Below are positions 34,857 through 44,433 of a stretch of 64,000 nt of DNA, one piece after another (the stretch's first letter is position 1; each line of letters opens with the position of its first letter). The stretch is from positions 267,227-331,226 of the forward strand of contig NZ_QLTT01000008.1 of assembly GCF_003269295.1 (NCBI RefSeq). Direction: 5' to 3'. A program made the translations under genes and the position numbers. The notes beneath the pieces were generated by a model. That model saw only the letters and a list, made by a program, of their open reading frames with translations, was not told the origin of the DNA and made no database searches. This DNA is from Lentzea atacamensis. GTDB lineage: Bacteria > Actinomycetota > Actinomycetes > Mycobacteriales > Pseudonocardiaceae.

Positions 34857-35713
34857 CGCGGGCAGCCCTGCTGGTCTGCCCGGCGTCGGGCAAGGGTCGG
34901 GCGGCCCGCATGGCAGGGTCGACCGCCGCCGCGTTGCGCCCCCACGTCTCATCGCTGACGCAGCTGGTCGCGCACGACGCGGAGGGCACGCTGGCGATGG
35001 CGTGCGAGGCCGTCGCGTCCGGGGTGGACCTGCTGGTCGTGCTCGGTGGTGACGGTGCCGCTCACCTGGGCATTCAAGCGTGCGCGGGCACGTCGACGGC
35101 GCTGGGGATCGTGCCGGCGGGCACCGGCAACGACCTGGCCACCGCGATCGGGTCGGCCTCCGTCGACGACGTGGTGTTCGGGACCCGCAAGAAGCTGGAT
35201 CTCGGCCGGTTGTCGACCGGGCAGTGGTTCGCGACGGTGCTGTGCGCGGGGTTCGACTCGGCGGTGAACGAGCGGGCGAACGCGATGCGCTGGCCCGCCG
35301 GTCCGCGCCGCTACGACCTGGCGATCCTGGCCGAGCTCGCGTCGCTGCGGTCGGCGCCGTTGCTCGTGACGACGGAGAGCGACACGTTCTCGCTGGACGC
35401 GACGCTGGTGGCGGTGGGGAACACGCCGAACTACGGCGGCGGGATCCCGGTCTGCCCCGCCGCGGACGCGTCGGACGGGCTGTTCGACGTGACGGTGGTG
35501 GAGCACGCCAGCCGGTCGATGCTCATGCGGATGCTGCCGACGTTGCGCACGGGCAGGCACACCGAGCATCCGTCCGTGCGCACGTTCCGCGCGCGTGAGG
35601 TGTCGTTGTCCGGTGGCAACGGCTGGATCGCTTACGCCGACGGCGAACGCCAGGAGGCGCTGCCCGTCTCCGTTCGCACGGTTCCAGGCGCTCTCACAGT
35701 TGTGGGCCGCTAA
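34853..35713 (+). CDS. Diacylglycerol/lipid kinase (YegS/DgkB type)
   Basis: A 286-residue soluble kinase of the DAGK catalytic family. ALLVCPASGKGRAARMA opens the fold. VVLGGDGAAHLG carries the GGDG nucleotide loop (usual GGDGT is GGDGA here), and IVPAGTGNDLATAIG the conserved metal/substrate motif. NTPNYGGGIPVCPAADASDG and AYADGERQE complete the C-terminal domain. Its GTG overlaps the tatC stop, so it is the last gene of the tat operon. It likely phosphorylates diacylglycerol or a similar membrane lipid. Confidence 0.9.
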   Translation: MTRAALLVCPASGKGRAARMAGSTAAALRPHVSSLTQLVAHDAEGTLAMACEAVASGVDLLVVLGGDGAAHLGIQACAGTSTALGIVPAGTGNDLATAIGSASVDDVVFGTRKKLDLGRLSTGQWFATVLCAGFDSAVNERANAMRWPAGPRRYDLAILAELASLRSAPLLVTTESDTFSLDATLVAVGNTPNYGGGIPVCPAADASDGLFDVTVVEHASRSMLMRMLPTLRTGRHTEHPSVRTFRAREVSLSGGNGWIAYADGERQEALPVSVRTVPGALTVVGR

Positions 35714-35756
35714 ATTGTAGGGCTGTTCGTACCGCTTTCTGTTTCGGTGGGGATTC

Positions 35757-37598
35757 ATGGAGACGCTGGAATTTCAGTCCGAGGCGCGTCAGCTGCTGCA
35801 GCTGATGATCCACTCGATCTACTCGAACAAGGACACGTTCCTGCGCGAGCTCGTGTCGAACGCCTCGGACGCGCTGGACAAGCTGCGGCTGGAGTCCTTC
35901 CGCGACAAGGACATGAAGGTCGACGTCGACGACCTCCACATCGTGATCGAGTCCGACCCGGCCGAGCGCACGCTGACCGTGCGCGACAACGGCATCGGCA
36001 TGACGCGCGAGGACGTCGTGCGGCTCATCGGCACGATCGCGAAGTCGGGCACCGCGGAGTTCCTGCGCCAGCTCAAGGAACAGCAGTCGTCGTCGTCCGA
36101 CCTGATCGGCCAGTTCGGCATCGGCTTCTACTCGTCGTTCATGGTGGCGGACAAGGTCACCCTCGTGACGAAGTACCCGCACGCCGAGAAGGGCGTGCGC
36201 TGGGAGTCGACCGGCGAGAGCACGTACACGATCGACGACGTCGACGACGCGCCGCAGGGCACCTCGGTCACGCTGCACCTCAAGCCGGCCGACGACGAGG
36301 ACCGCCTGCCGGACTACACCGAGCCCGCGAAGATCCGCGAGATCGTCAAGCGCTACTCGGACTTCATCACCTGGCCCGTGCGCCTGGGCGGCGAGGAGAT
36401 CAACTCCCGCAAGGCCCTGTGGGCACGCCCGGCCTCCGAGGTGACGGAGGAGGAGTACGCGGAGTTCTACCGCCACATCAGCCACGACTGGAACGCGCCG
36501 CTCGAGACCATCCGCATGCAGGCGGAGGGCACCTTCGAGTACCAGGCTCTGCTGTTCCTGCCGTCGCAGGCGCCGCTCGACCTGTTCATGCGCGACAGCA
36601 AGCGCGGCGTCCAGCTCTACGTGAAGCGCGTCTTCATCATGGACGACTGCGCCGAGCTGATGCCGGAGTACCTCCGCTTCGTGAAGGGCGTCGTCGACGC
36701 CGCCGACCTCTCGCTGAACGTGTCGCGCGAGATCCTGCAGCAGGACCGCCAGATCCAGCTGATGCGCCGCAGGCTGGTGAAGAAGGTCCTCTCGTCGATT
36801 AAGTCGCTGCAGTCCTCGCGCCCTGACGACTACGCCAAGCTGTGGCGCGAGGTCGGCGCGGCTCTGAAGGAGGGCCTGCTCTCCGACTTCGACAACCGCG
36901 ACGCGATCCTGGAGATCTGCTCGTTCGCCTCGACGCACTCCGCGGACGAGCCGACCACCTTGGCTTCCTACGTCTCGCGGATGAAGGAAGGCCAGGAGCA
37001 CATCTACTACATGACCGGCGACTCTCGGGTCGCGGTCGAGAAGTCGCCGCACCTGGAAGCGTTGCGCGCCAAGGGGTACGAGGTCCTGATCCTCACCGAC
37101 CCGATCGACGAGATGTGGGTCGACGCCGTTCCCTCGTTCGACGGCAAGCCGTTCCAGTCGGTCGCCAAGGGACAGGTGGACCTGGAGACCGACGAGGAGA
37201 AGTCGGCGAACGAGGCCAAGGCGGCGGAGTTCGCGGACCTGCTCTCCTGGATGGGCTCCGCGCTGTCGGAGGACGTCAAGGAGGTTCGCCTCTCCTCGCG
37301 TCTGACGACCTCTCCGGCGTGCGTCGTCGGCGACTCGCACGACATCACTCCCACGCTGGAGAAGATGTACAAGGCGATGGGGCAGGAGCTGCCGAAGATC
37401 AAGCGGATCTTGGAGCTCAACCCGTCGCACCCGCTGGTGGAGGGGCTGCACAAGGCGTTTGCCGGTGGGGAGCGGGAGTCGCTCTCGGACACGGCTGAGC
37501 TGATCTACGGGCTGGCGTTGCTCGCCGAGGGTGGGGAGCTGGCTGACCCGTCTCGGTTCGTGAAGCTTGTCGCGGATCGGGTGCAGCGGACGTTCTGA
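35757..37598 (+). CDS. htpG: Hsp90-family chaperone HtpG
   Basis: The 613-residue ATP-dependent chaperone. The N-terminal GHKL ATPase domain has [34 protein letters not shown] (catalytic Glu/Asn), DNGIGM and GQFGIGFYS. The middle domain contains [20 protein letters not shown] and NVSREILQQ, and the C-terminal dimerisation domain ends in [14 protein letters not shown]. It begins with ATG behind GTGGGG, 43 bases after the lipid kinase. Confidence 0.98.
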
Positions 37599-37607
37599 CC
37601 GTCGGGG

Positions 37608-37635
37608 GCCCGGTTCGCCTCTTGGTGGGCCGGGC
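37608..37635 (+). terminator. Terminator after htpG
   Basis: GCCCGG pairs with CCGGGC, with a partly paired 16-base loop, and is followed by TTTCGG. It lies 9 bases after the htpG stop. Confidence 0.65.
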
Positions 37636-37862
37636 TTTCGGCGTTCCAGGGTGGTTGTGCGGGCCTTGACGGGCCGGGCTATTCCATCGCCGGCGTCCGC
37701 GGGCACGATGGCACCGCCGGCTCACGCCATTACCGCTTGCCCGATGGTGCATTGCCCTTTACGCCTTGCTTCGCCGCGAAACACGGTTTGCTCGGGCTGT
37801 TCACCCGATTGTGTATGCCCTGATCTGTTGGCTTGTCGTGATCTTTCGGTAGGTCAGAACGC

Positions 37863-38300
37863 GTGAGCGACACCTGACTCCTCTCCACCGACGAGTTGCT
37901 GCGCGGCATCGTCGACGAGGTGACGGAATCCGGGTTCGCGAACATTCCGTGATGCAGAATCGCGGGCTTGGATCGGCGTGGTGCCGCGGCTGAGCTGGGT
38001 TACAAGGATTTGCTGCACGTGTTGCGGCACGCGGTGCGCGCTGTCGATCGAGCATGTCGCGGTGGTCGCCGAGGTCATGAAGCCCTGCCCGTCGAAGCCG
38101 AGGCGCCTGTTGTCGGCTTCGCTCGTGAGTATGAGCCCCGTGCGGTGCGGGCGTTCGGCAAAGAGCTGGCCTACCGGTTGTTCCAGAACATGACCGCGAT
38201 GGTGAAGCCGAGCGGTAAAGGGCAATGCCACGCCGTCCAACCGGTAATTCCCGGAACCCGAGCGCCCTGCGTGCCCACGTACGCTGGCGATTGGGCTTGA
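37863..38300 (+). pseudogene. Decayed TetR-like regulator gene
   Basis: One reading frame from GTG 37863 to 38300 carries TGA stops at 37875 and 37950. Read through, it gives STDELLRGIVDEVTESGFAN, about seven residues, then LDRRGAAAELGYKDLLHVLR. This is the spacing and pattern of a TetR-family N-terminal helix-turn-helix. The rest (EYEPRAVRAFGKELAYRLF) is helical but not recognisable. A or T in the third codon position is commoner than in neighbours, as in a decaying gene. The flanks (37636-37862 and 38301-38570) show no gene, only a short open stretch with MLERDPTASASPP. An intact small ORF on the minus strand (37854-38240) is judged chance. Confidence 0.4.
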
Positions 38301-38570
38301 CTTTGGGTGCGAGGTGCCGATCGTGTTCGATCGGCCGGGCGCTTTACATGCCCGGCTTTTTCAGGCCGATGAGCGCCTCGCAAGGGCCCCGAGGTCAAGC
38401 CTCGATCGCTATCGTCGCGAAGCGGCGATGAAGTGACCTGGCTCGTCAAGGCCTGCGCAACCATGCTGGAACGCGACCCAACCGCATCGGCGAGCCCTCC
38501 GCTGGAACCGGAACGCACCAACGCAAACCGACCCGCCGCCAAGGCGAACCTGCAACGCCAACCCTCTCAA

Positions 38571-38594
38571 TAACTTCAGTGTTTACTGAAGTTA
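38571..38594. promoter_or_regulatory. A/T-rich palindrome, candidate TetR-type operator
   Basis: TAACTTCAGT, GTTT, ACTGAAGTTA: two perfect 10-bp arms in a very A/T-rich island. Size and shape suit a TetR operator, and a TetR-like pseudogene lies just upstream. It stands 18 bases before the promoter element of the helicase gene, so it could also act on that gene through another repressor. Confidence 0.6.
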
Positions 38595-38611
38595 ATCTAT
38601 CTCGGCGGCGA

Positions 38612-38634
38612 TTGTCGGTGCGATGTGAAAGCCT
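38612..38634 (+). promoter_or_regulatory. PafBC-type promoter, imperfect, of the helicase gene
   Basis: An exact TTGTCGGTG (38612-38620) is followed, after 8 bases, by AAGCCT (38629-38634). This differs from TAnnnT only in the first base. A start site 6-7 bases later falls on the helicase GTG at 38641, which would give a leaderless message. That also explains why no correctly spaced ribosome site is present. Confidence 0.6.
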
Positions 38635-38640
38635 GAAGAG

Positions 38641-41379
38641 GTGTCACGTGCTTCGCGGTCCCCGGCCGAGGCCTACGCCGACTCCCGGCGCAGCGCTCAG
38701 CGGCCCAAGCTGACCGACTTCGGCTCCGTCATCTCGTTCGAGCTGGACCCGTTCCAGCGCCAGGCCTGTGAGGCTCTGGAGGACGGTCACGGAGTGCTCG
38801 TCTGCGCCCCCACCGGTGCCGGCAAGACGGTGGTGGGGGAGTTCGCCGTGCACCTCGCGCTGAGCGAGGGCCGCAAGTGCTTTTACACCACGCCGATCAA
38901 GGCGCTGTCCAACCAGAAGTTCGCCGATCTCACCGCGCGCTACGGGGCGGAGAGCATCGGCCTGCTGACCGGTGACACGAGCGTCAACGGCGGGGCTCCG
39001 GTCGTGGTGATGACCACCGAGGTGCTGCGGAACATGCTGTACTCGGGTTCGTCCACTCTGGACGGACTCGCGTACGTCGTCATGGACGAGGTGCACTACC
39101 TCGCGGACAGGTTCCGCGGTCCCGTGTGGGAAGAGGTGATCCTGCACCTGCCGGAGCACGTGCAGGTCGTCGGTCTGTCCGCGACGGTCAGCAACGCCGA
39201 GGAGTTCGGCGAGTGGCTGGTCGAGGTGCGCGGTGACACGACGGTCGTCGTCGACGAGCACCGGCCCGTGCCGCTGTGGCAGCACATGATGGTGGGCAAC
39301 CAGATGCTCGACCTGTTCGAGGGCGACGAGACGCACGCGCGGATCAACGCCCAGGTGCTGCGCAAGACCGAGGAGCTGACTCGGTACCACGTGCCGTTCA
39401 GCCGCGGGCGCAACCGCAACGGGGGAGGCAGGCCGCCGCGCAACACCGGGTACAAGCCGCCGTCGCGCATCGACATGATCCAGCGGCTCGACGCGGCCGG
39501 GCTGCTGCCGGCGATCGTGTTCGTGTTCAGCCGGGCCGGGTGTGACGCGGCTGTGGCTCAGACGGCGCGCGCCGGGCTGCGGCTCAACACGCCGGACGAG
39601 ACCGAGCAGGTTCGCCTGATCATCGACGAGAAGACGCGGGACCTGCCAGAGGCCGACCTCATGGTGCTCGGGTACTGGGAGTGGCGTGAGGCGCTGGAGC
39701 GCGGCATCGCGTCGCACCACGCCGGATTGCTGCCCGCGTTCAAGGAGACGGTCGAGGAGCTGTTCGTCCGCGGGCTGGTCAAGGTCGTGTTCGCGACCGA
39801 GACGCTCGCGCTCGGCATCAACATGCCCGCGCGGACCGTGGTGCTCGAGAAGCTCGTCAAGTACAACGGCGAGGCGCACGTCGACCTCACGCCGGGCGAG
39901 TACACGCAGCTCACCGGGCGTGCGGGGCGTCGTGGCATCGACATCGAGGGGCACGCGGTCGTCGTCTGGCAGCCCGGGATCGACCCCAAGGCGGTCGGCG
40001 GGCTCGCGTCCACGCGCACGTACCCGCTGCGGTCGAGCTTCCGGCCTGGCTACAACATGGCCGTGAACCTCGTGCACCAGCTGGGCGCGTCGGCGGCGCG
40101 CGAGATCCTGGAGCAGTCGTTCGCGCAGTTCCAGGCGGACAGGTCTGTCGTCGGGCTGGCGCGCCGGATCGACCGCAACAAGGACGCGCTCGCGGGCTAC
40201 GCCGAGTCGATGACGTGCCACCTCGGCGACTTCGCGGAGTACGCGTCGCTGCGCCGCCGGGTCGCGGACCGCGAGAAGCAGCTCGCCAAGCAGAACACCA
40301 ACGCGCGCCGCATCGAAACGGCCAAGTCGCTGGAGCGGCTGCGCAAGGGCGACGTGATCGCGGTGCCGTCCGGGCGCAGGTCCGGGCTCGCCGTCGTCAT
40401 CGACCCCGGCCTCGAGCCGCTGGGTGAGGCGCGGCCGCTGGTCGTCACCGAGGACCGCTGGTCGGGCCGGCTCACGTCGGCGGACTTCCCGTCGCCGGTC
40501 GAGGTGCTGGGCCACATCCGGCTGCCGCGGCAGGTGGACGTGCGTTCGCCCAAGTCGCGGCGCGACCTCGCGTCGTCGATCCGCAACACCGGCATCGCGG
40601 TGCCGGCGCGTGGCCGCAAGAAGACCACGGCGGACGACGACCCCGAGCTCGCGACGCTGCGCCGGGCCCTGCGCTCGCACCCGTGCCACGGCTGTGACCA
40701 GCGCGAAGACCACGCGCGCTGGGGTGAGCGCTACCACCGGCTGCTGGCCGAGACCGAGCAGCTGGAGCGCAAGGTCGCGGCGACCACGCACTCGCTGGCA
40801 CGCCAGTTCGACCGCATCCGCGCGTTGCTGCGCGAGCGGGGCTACCTCAGCGAGAACGACGAGGTGACCCAGGACGGCATGCGTCTGACCAGGCTCTACA
40901 GCGAGTCGGACCTGCTCGCCGCCGAGTGCCTGCGCAACGGCGTGTGGAAGGGCCTCAAGCCGGAGGAACTCGCGGCCGTCGTGTCGTCGCTGGTCTACGA
41001 GGCGCGCCGGGACGGTCCGGTCGAGGCGCGGCTGCCGCAGGGGCCGGTGTCGGACGCCATGCTCACGACGGTGCGGCTGTGGGCGGAGATCGAGGACGAC
41101 GAGCGCCGCCACAAGCTGGAGCGCATCACCCGGCAGCCCGATCCCGGGTTCGCGTGGCCGGTGTTCCGGTGGGCGCGCGGCGAGTCGCTGGAGAAGGTGC
41201 TGAGCGCCGCCGAAGCGGGCGGCAACGAGCTCGGCGCGGGCGACTTCGTCCGTTGGTGCCGTCAGGTGATCGACCTTTTGGACCAGATCCGTGATGTGGT
41301 CGGCCGAGCGGATCCGGTCGGCGCCGCCGCGGCGAAGGCTGTCGACGCGCTGCGGCGCGGTGTTGTGGCGATGATGTGA
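38641..41379 (+). CDS. helY: Ski2/Mtr4-like DEAD/DEAH-box helicase (HelY type)
   Basis: The 912-residue superfamily 2 helicase of the actinobacterial HelY group. Motif I is CAPTGAGKT, Ia TTPIKALSNQKF, II VMDEVHYLAD, III GLSAT, IV region IVFVFSRAGCDAAV, V HHAGLLPAFK and TLALGINMPARTVV, VI QLTGRAGRRGIDIEGHAVV. A beta-barrel stalk insert with KKTTADDDPELATLRRA and the C-terminal DSHCT domain (LEKVLSAAEAGGNELGAGDFVRW) complete the Ski2 layout. Relatives unwind RNA or DNA duplexes; the substrate in bacteria is unsettled. The start is GTG, probably leaderless under a PafBC-like promoter. Confidence 0.92.
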   Translation: MSRASRSPAEAYADSRRSAQRPKLTDFGSVISFELDPFQRQACEALEDGHGVLVCAPTGAGKTVVGEFAVHLALSEGRKCFYTTPIKALSNQKFADLTARYGAESIGLLTGDTSVNGGAPVVVMTTEVLRNMLYSGSSTLDGLAYVVMDEVHYLADRFRGPVWEEVILHLPEHVQVVGLSATVSNAEEFGEWLVEVRGDTTVVVDEHRPVPLWQHMMVGNQMLDLFEGDETHARINAQVLRKTEELTRYHVPFSRGRNRNGGGRPPRNTGYKPPSRIDMIQRLDAAGLLPAIVFVFSRAGCDAAVAQTARAGLRLNTPDETEQVRLIIDEKTRDLPEADLMVLGYWEWREALERGIASHHAGLLPAFKETVEELFVRGLVKVVFATETLALGINMPARTVVLEKLVKYNGEAHVDLTPGEYTQLTGRAGRRGIDIEGHAVVVWQPGIDPKAVGGLASTRTYPLRSSFRPGYNMAVNLVHQLGASAAREILEQSFAQFQADRSVVGLARRIDRNKDALAGYAESMTCHLGDFAEYASLRRRVADREKQLAKQNTNARRIETAKSLERLRKGDVIAVPSGRRSGLAVVIDPGLEPLGEARPLVVTEDRWSGRLTSADFPSPVEVLGHIRLPRQVDVRSPKSRRDLASSIRNTGIAVPARGRKKTTADDDPELATLRRALRSHPCHGCDQREDHARWGERYHRLLAETEQLERKVAATTHSLARQFDRIRALLRERGYLSENDEVTQDGMRLTRLYSESDLLAAECLRNGVWKGLKPEELAAVVSSLVYEARRDGPVEARLPQGPVSDAMLTTVRLWAEIEDDERRHKLERITRQPDPGFAWPVFRWARGESLEKVLSAAEAGGNELGAGDFVRWCRQVIDLLDQIRDVVGRADPVGAAAAKAVDALRRGVVAMM

Positions 41380-41487
41380 CCCGGAGATTGACGCAGGCCT
41401 GACAAAGGTTTTGCGAGTCGGAGTGAAGACTGACGTCAACGGTGTGGTTGGATCGCGCCGCAACGTCGTACACACGGAGGTCGACAG

Positions 41488-42165
41488 ATGAGCAGCCCGT
41501 ACGGACCGTCCGGAGGGAACGATCCGCAGCAGCCCTGGGGCCAGCAGCAGCCGCAGCAGCCCTATGGTGGCGGTTTCCCTCCCGGCACACCGTCCGGCGG
41601 CTTCCCGGCTCAGAACCCTTACGGCCCGCCGCAGCCCCAGCCGGGCCAGCAGCAGCCGTACCCCGGTTTCGATCCGTCGCAGCAGCAGACGCAGCAGTAC
41701 GGCGTGCCCCCGCAGCCCCAGTCGAACCCGTACGGCACGCCCGTGCAGCCGGACCCCTACGGCCAGCAGACCCAGCAGTACCCGGGCCAGCCCAACCCGT
41801 ACGGGCAGCAGCCGGGCTTCGGCCCGCCGGTTCCGCCGAAGAAGAAGTCCAGCGCGGCCATCTGGGTCGCCGCCGTCATCGTCGTGCTGCTCGTGGGTGG
41901 CGTGCTGTTCTGGGGCTTCGTCTCGCCGGCCGGCTTCAAGAAGAAGATCTTCGACAACACCGCCGTGCAGACCGGCATCGTCCAGATCCTGAAGGACGAG
42001 TACAAGATCTCCGACGTCGGCAGCGCCACCTGCACCGGTGAGAACGAGGTCAAGCCCAACACCTCGTTCGAGTGCAAGGTCCAGGTCGGCGGCAAGGACA
42101 AGAAGGTCAAGATCGTCGTCAAGACCGAGGACGGCGAGTACGAGGTGGGCCAGCCCACCGGCTGA
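41488..42165 (+). CDS. Single-pass membrane protein with PYGQQ tail and DUF4333-like domain
   Basis: A 225-residue protein. The first 125 residues are cytoplasmic Gln/Pro/Gly/Tyr repeats. KKKSS is followed by a transmembrane helix (AAIWVAAVIVVLLVGGVLFWG). The outer domain of about 75 residues has two Cys (ATCTGENEVKPNTSFECKVQV) that probably form a disulfide, as in DUF4333 lipoproteins and membrane proteins of Actinobacteria. Function is unknown. The tail resembles that of the partial gene at 1-278. The ATG follows CGGAGG, and a terminator follows the stop. Confidence 0.85.
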   Translation: MSSPYGPSGGNDPQQPWGQQQPQQPYGGGFPPGTPSGGFPAQNPYGPPQPQPGQQQPYPGFDPSQQQTQQYGVPPQPQSNPYGTPVQPDPYGQQTQQYPGQPNPYGQQPGFGPPVPPKKKSSAAIWVAAVIVVLLVGGVLFWGFVSPAGFKKKIFDNTAVQTGIVQILKDEYKISDVGSATCTGENEVKPNTSFECKVQVGGKDKKVKIVVKTEDGEYEVGQPTG

Positions 42166-42195
42166 TCTCCGCAGCGGCACCACTGAACTCCGTTG

Positions 42196-42230
42196 ACCTC
42201 CCCCAAGGACTTCCTGACCTTGGGGGAGGT
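42196..42230 (+). terminator. Terminator after the DUF4333-like gene
   Basis: A perfect 13-bp stem, ACCTCCCCCAAGG and its complement, with a 9-base loop. It lies 30 bases after the stop and before the next gene's promoter region. Confidence 0.85.
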
Positions 42231-42294
42231 GCCGTTTCCGGGCGAGCGGAAACTGAGGTGCGCGCGCGGCCGGGCGTGAGCCACCATCGCGGAC

Positions 42295-43464
42295 GTGACC
42301 GACATCCGCGTGCTCAGCGACGAAGCGCAGTTCCGGGCCCACGCGACGGTGTTCCGGCGGGCGATGCACTGGGGGCCTCCCTCGGACGACGACTGGAAGG
42401 TCGTCCAGCCCTCCTACGAGCCTGATCGCGTGCTCGCGGCCTTCGACCGGGAGGAGATGATCGGCACGACCCAGTCGTACGCCTCCTCTCTAGTGGTGCC
42501 CGGTGGCGCCGTCGTGCCGCACGCCGCAGTCTCACGCGTGGGCGTGCGTGCCGACTACACGCGCCGTGGCGTGCTGACCGCCCTGATGCGCGAGCAACTC
42601 TCGTCGTTGCCGGACCCGGTGGCCACGCTGCGCGCCTCCGAGGGCCGCATCTACGGCCGTTTCGGCTACGGCCTGGCCGGGCGGTGGCGGACCGTCGAGG
42701 TCGACGCCAAGCGTGCGGTGATCCCGGGCGAGATGACAGGCCGCGTGCGGATGCTCGACCAGGACACCGCCGACAAGCTCCTGCCGGAACTGCACGAGGC
42801 CCTCGGGCTGTCGCGGCCGGGTCAGATCAGCCGATGGCCTGGCTGGTGGGCGCGGGCACGCGATCGCAAGAGCGTAGCGGAGAACTCGGTCACCGTCGTC
42901 CACAGTGGACCGGATGGTGACGACGGTTTCCTGACGTACAAGGTGACCGAGGAGAAGGACTTCAAGCACCGGATGTCCATTGCGGACTTCGAGTGGGCGA
43001 ACGACGACGCCTGGCGCGACCTGTGGATCTACGTGACGCGACTGGACCTGGTCGACCAGATCGAGGACGACGTGTCGCTCGACGACCCGGTGACGTGGCT
43101 GTTCGAGGACCCGCGCGTCGTGCGCACCAAGGACGTGTTCGACGAGATCTGGTTGCGCCTGGTCGACGTGCCCCGCATGCTCCAGGCCCGCACCTACGGA
43201 GCCGCCGAGCCGGTCGTGATCGGGGTGCGGGACAGGCTGCTGCCGGCCAACGACGGCTGCTATCGGGTGTCGCCGGACGGTGCCGAGCGCGTCGAGGAGC
43301 AGGCCGACCTCACGATCCCGGTCGACCTGCTCGGCGCCGTGTATCTCGGCGACACCACGTTCTCGCAGCTCGCGGCCGCCAAACGGATCTCGGGTACCCG
43401 TCTCAGGGACGCCGACGCGTTGTTCGCGGTGGACAGGAAGCCGTACTGCGGGACGTTCTTCTAG
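42295..43464 (+). CDS. Eis-like GNAT acetyltransferase
   Basis: The 389-residue protein has the three-part Eis fold: N-terminal GNAT domain (VSRVGVRADYTRRGVLTALM acetyl-CoA site), middle GNAT-like domain, and a sterol-carrier-like C-terminal domain. TLRASEGRIYGRFGYGLAGR holds the conserved catalytic Tyr, and the chain ends in GTFF, whose terminal carboxylate is the general base in Eis. Eis enzymes acetylate aminoglycosides and other amines at several sites. The native substrate here is not known. It starts at GTG and converges on the exonuclease gene with a 4-base overlap. Confidence 0.92.
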   Translation: MTDIRVLSDEAQFRAHATVFRRAMHWGPPSDDDWKVVQPSYEPDRVLAAFDREEMIGTTQSYASSLVVPGGAVVPHAAVSRVGVRADYTRRGVLTALMREQLSSLPDPVATLRASEGRIYGRFGYGLAGRWRTVEVDAKRAVIPGEMTGRVRMLDQDTADKLLPELHEALGLSRPGQISRWPGWWARARDRKSVAENSVTVVHSGPDGDDGFLTYKVTEEKDFKHRMSIADFEWANDDAWRDLWIYVTRLDLVDQIEDDVSLDDPVTWLFEDPRVVRTKDVFDEIWLRLVDVPRMLQARTYGAAEPVVIGVRDRLLPANDGCYRVSPDGAERVEEQADLTIPVDLLGAVYLGDTTFSQLAAAKRISGTRLRDADALFAVDRKPYCGTFF

Positions 43465-44405
43465 GCGCGGCGCTCCATCGCGTTGACCAGGCGCGGCACC
43501 GAGCTGCCCAGCCCCCAGCGCTGCGTGAGCTCACGCAGCCGCTCCGGGTCCGCGGGCACGCGCGGCACCGCGTCGTCGCGGTCCAGGACCACGGGGGCGT
43601 CCAGCGCGGTGCGCACGACGGTGGGTGCGGCGGCCAGGTAGTCCTCGGCCGCGATCAGGGCGTTGCGGGCCTTGGTGGTGAGCTTGCGGTCCATCGGGTC
43701 GGTGACGGCCTTGAGCAACGCCTCCAGCGAGCCGAACTCGGTGATGAGCTTGGCCGCGGTCTTCTCGCCGATACCCGCCACGCCCGGCAGGCCGTCGGAG
43801 GGGTCGCCGCGCAGCACGGCCATGTCGGCGTAGGCGGAGCCGGCGTTCTCGACCGGCACCGAGTACTTCGCCGCCAGTTCCTCGGGGCCCAGGACCTCGG
43901 CCTTGTTCCAGCCGCGGCCCACGTAGACGACGCGCACTGGGGTGGGCTCGAAGCGGACGACCTGGAACATGTCGCGGTCGCCCGTGACCACCTCGACGGG
44001 CGACACGGTTTCGCGGTGGGCGAGTGCGCCGATGACGTCGTCGGCCTCGTAGCCCGCCGCCTCGCCGGTGCAGATGCCCGCGGCGTCGAGGACGTCGAGG
44101 ATGATCGGGATCTGCGGGGTCAGGGTGTCCGGGACCTCTTCGGAACCGTCGTCCGCGTTCTCGGCGACACGGTGCGCCTTGTAGGACGGCAGGGCCTTCA
44201 CGCGGAACTCGGGGCGCCAGTCGGCGTCCAGGCACGCGACCAGGCGGCCGGCGCCGCGGTCGGTGATGACGCGGGCGATCGTGTCGACGAACCCGCGCAC
44301 GGCGTTCACCGGCGTGCCGTCGGGCGCGGTCATCGAGTCCGGCAGCGCGTAGTACGACCGGAAGTAGAGGCTCGCGGAGTCGAGCAGCACCAGGGGAGAG
44401 CTCAC
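43461..44405 (-). CDS. 5'-3' exonuclease (PolA N-domain/FEN family)
   Basis: A stand-alone 314-residue flap/5' nuclease. Metal-binding acidic residues are seen in LVLLDSASLYFRSYYALPD, CLDADWRPEFR, AAGYEADDVIGALAH and VVTGDRDMFQVV. The helix-hairpin-helix DPSDGLPGVAGIGEKTAAKLI binds DNA. It removes RNA primers and flaps, in support of or in place of the polA 5' nuclease. The GTG at 44405 gives the family N-terminus SSPLVLLD. It is divergent from the M24 peptidase with 28 bases between starts. Confidence 0.93.
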   Translation of the reverse strand: MSSPLVLLDSASLYFRSYYALPDSMTAPDGTPVNAVRGFVDTIARVITDRGAGRLVACLDADWRPEFRVKALPSYKAHRVAENADDGSEEVPDTLTPQIPIILDVLDAAGICTGEAAGYEADDVIGALAHRETVSPVEVVTGDRDMFQVVRFEPTPVRVVYVGRGWNKAEVLGPEELAAKYSVPVENAGSAYADMAVLRGDPSDGLPGVAGIGEKTAAKLITEFGSLEALLKAVTDPMDRKLTTKARNALIAAEDYLAAAPTVVRTALDAPVVLDRDDAVPRVPADPERLRELTQRWGLGSSVPRLVNAMERRA

Positions 44406-44433
44406 GAGTGGACAAGCTACTAGGCTTTCGACC

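Noticed and set aside
37854-38240. Minus-strand 128-codon open frame in the decayed region
   Set aside because: It has no recognisable domain and no clear ribosome site. The opposite strand shows a TetR-like pattern instead, so chance is the better reading.
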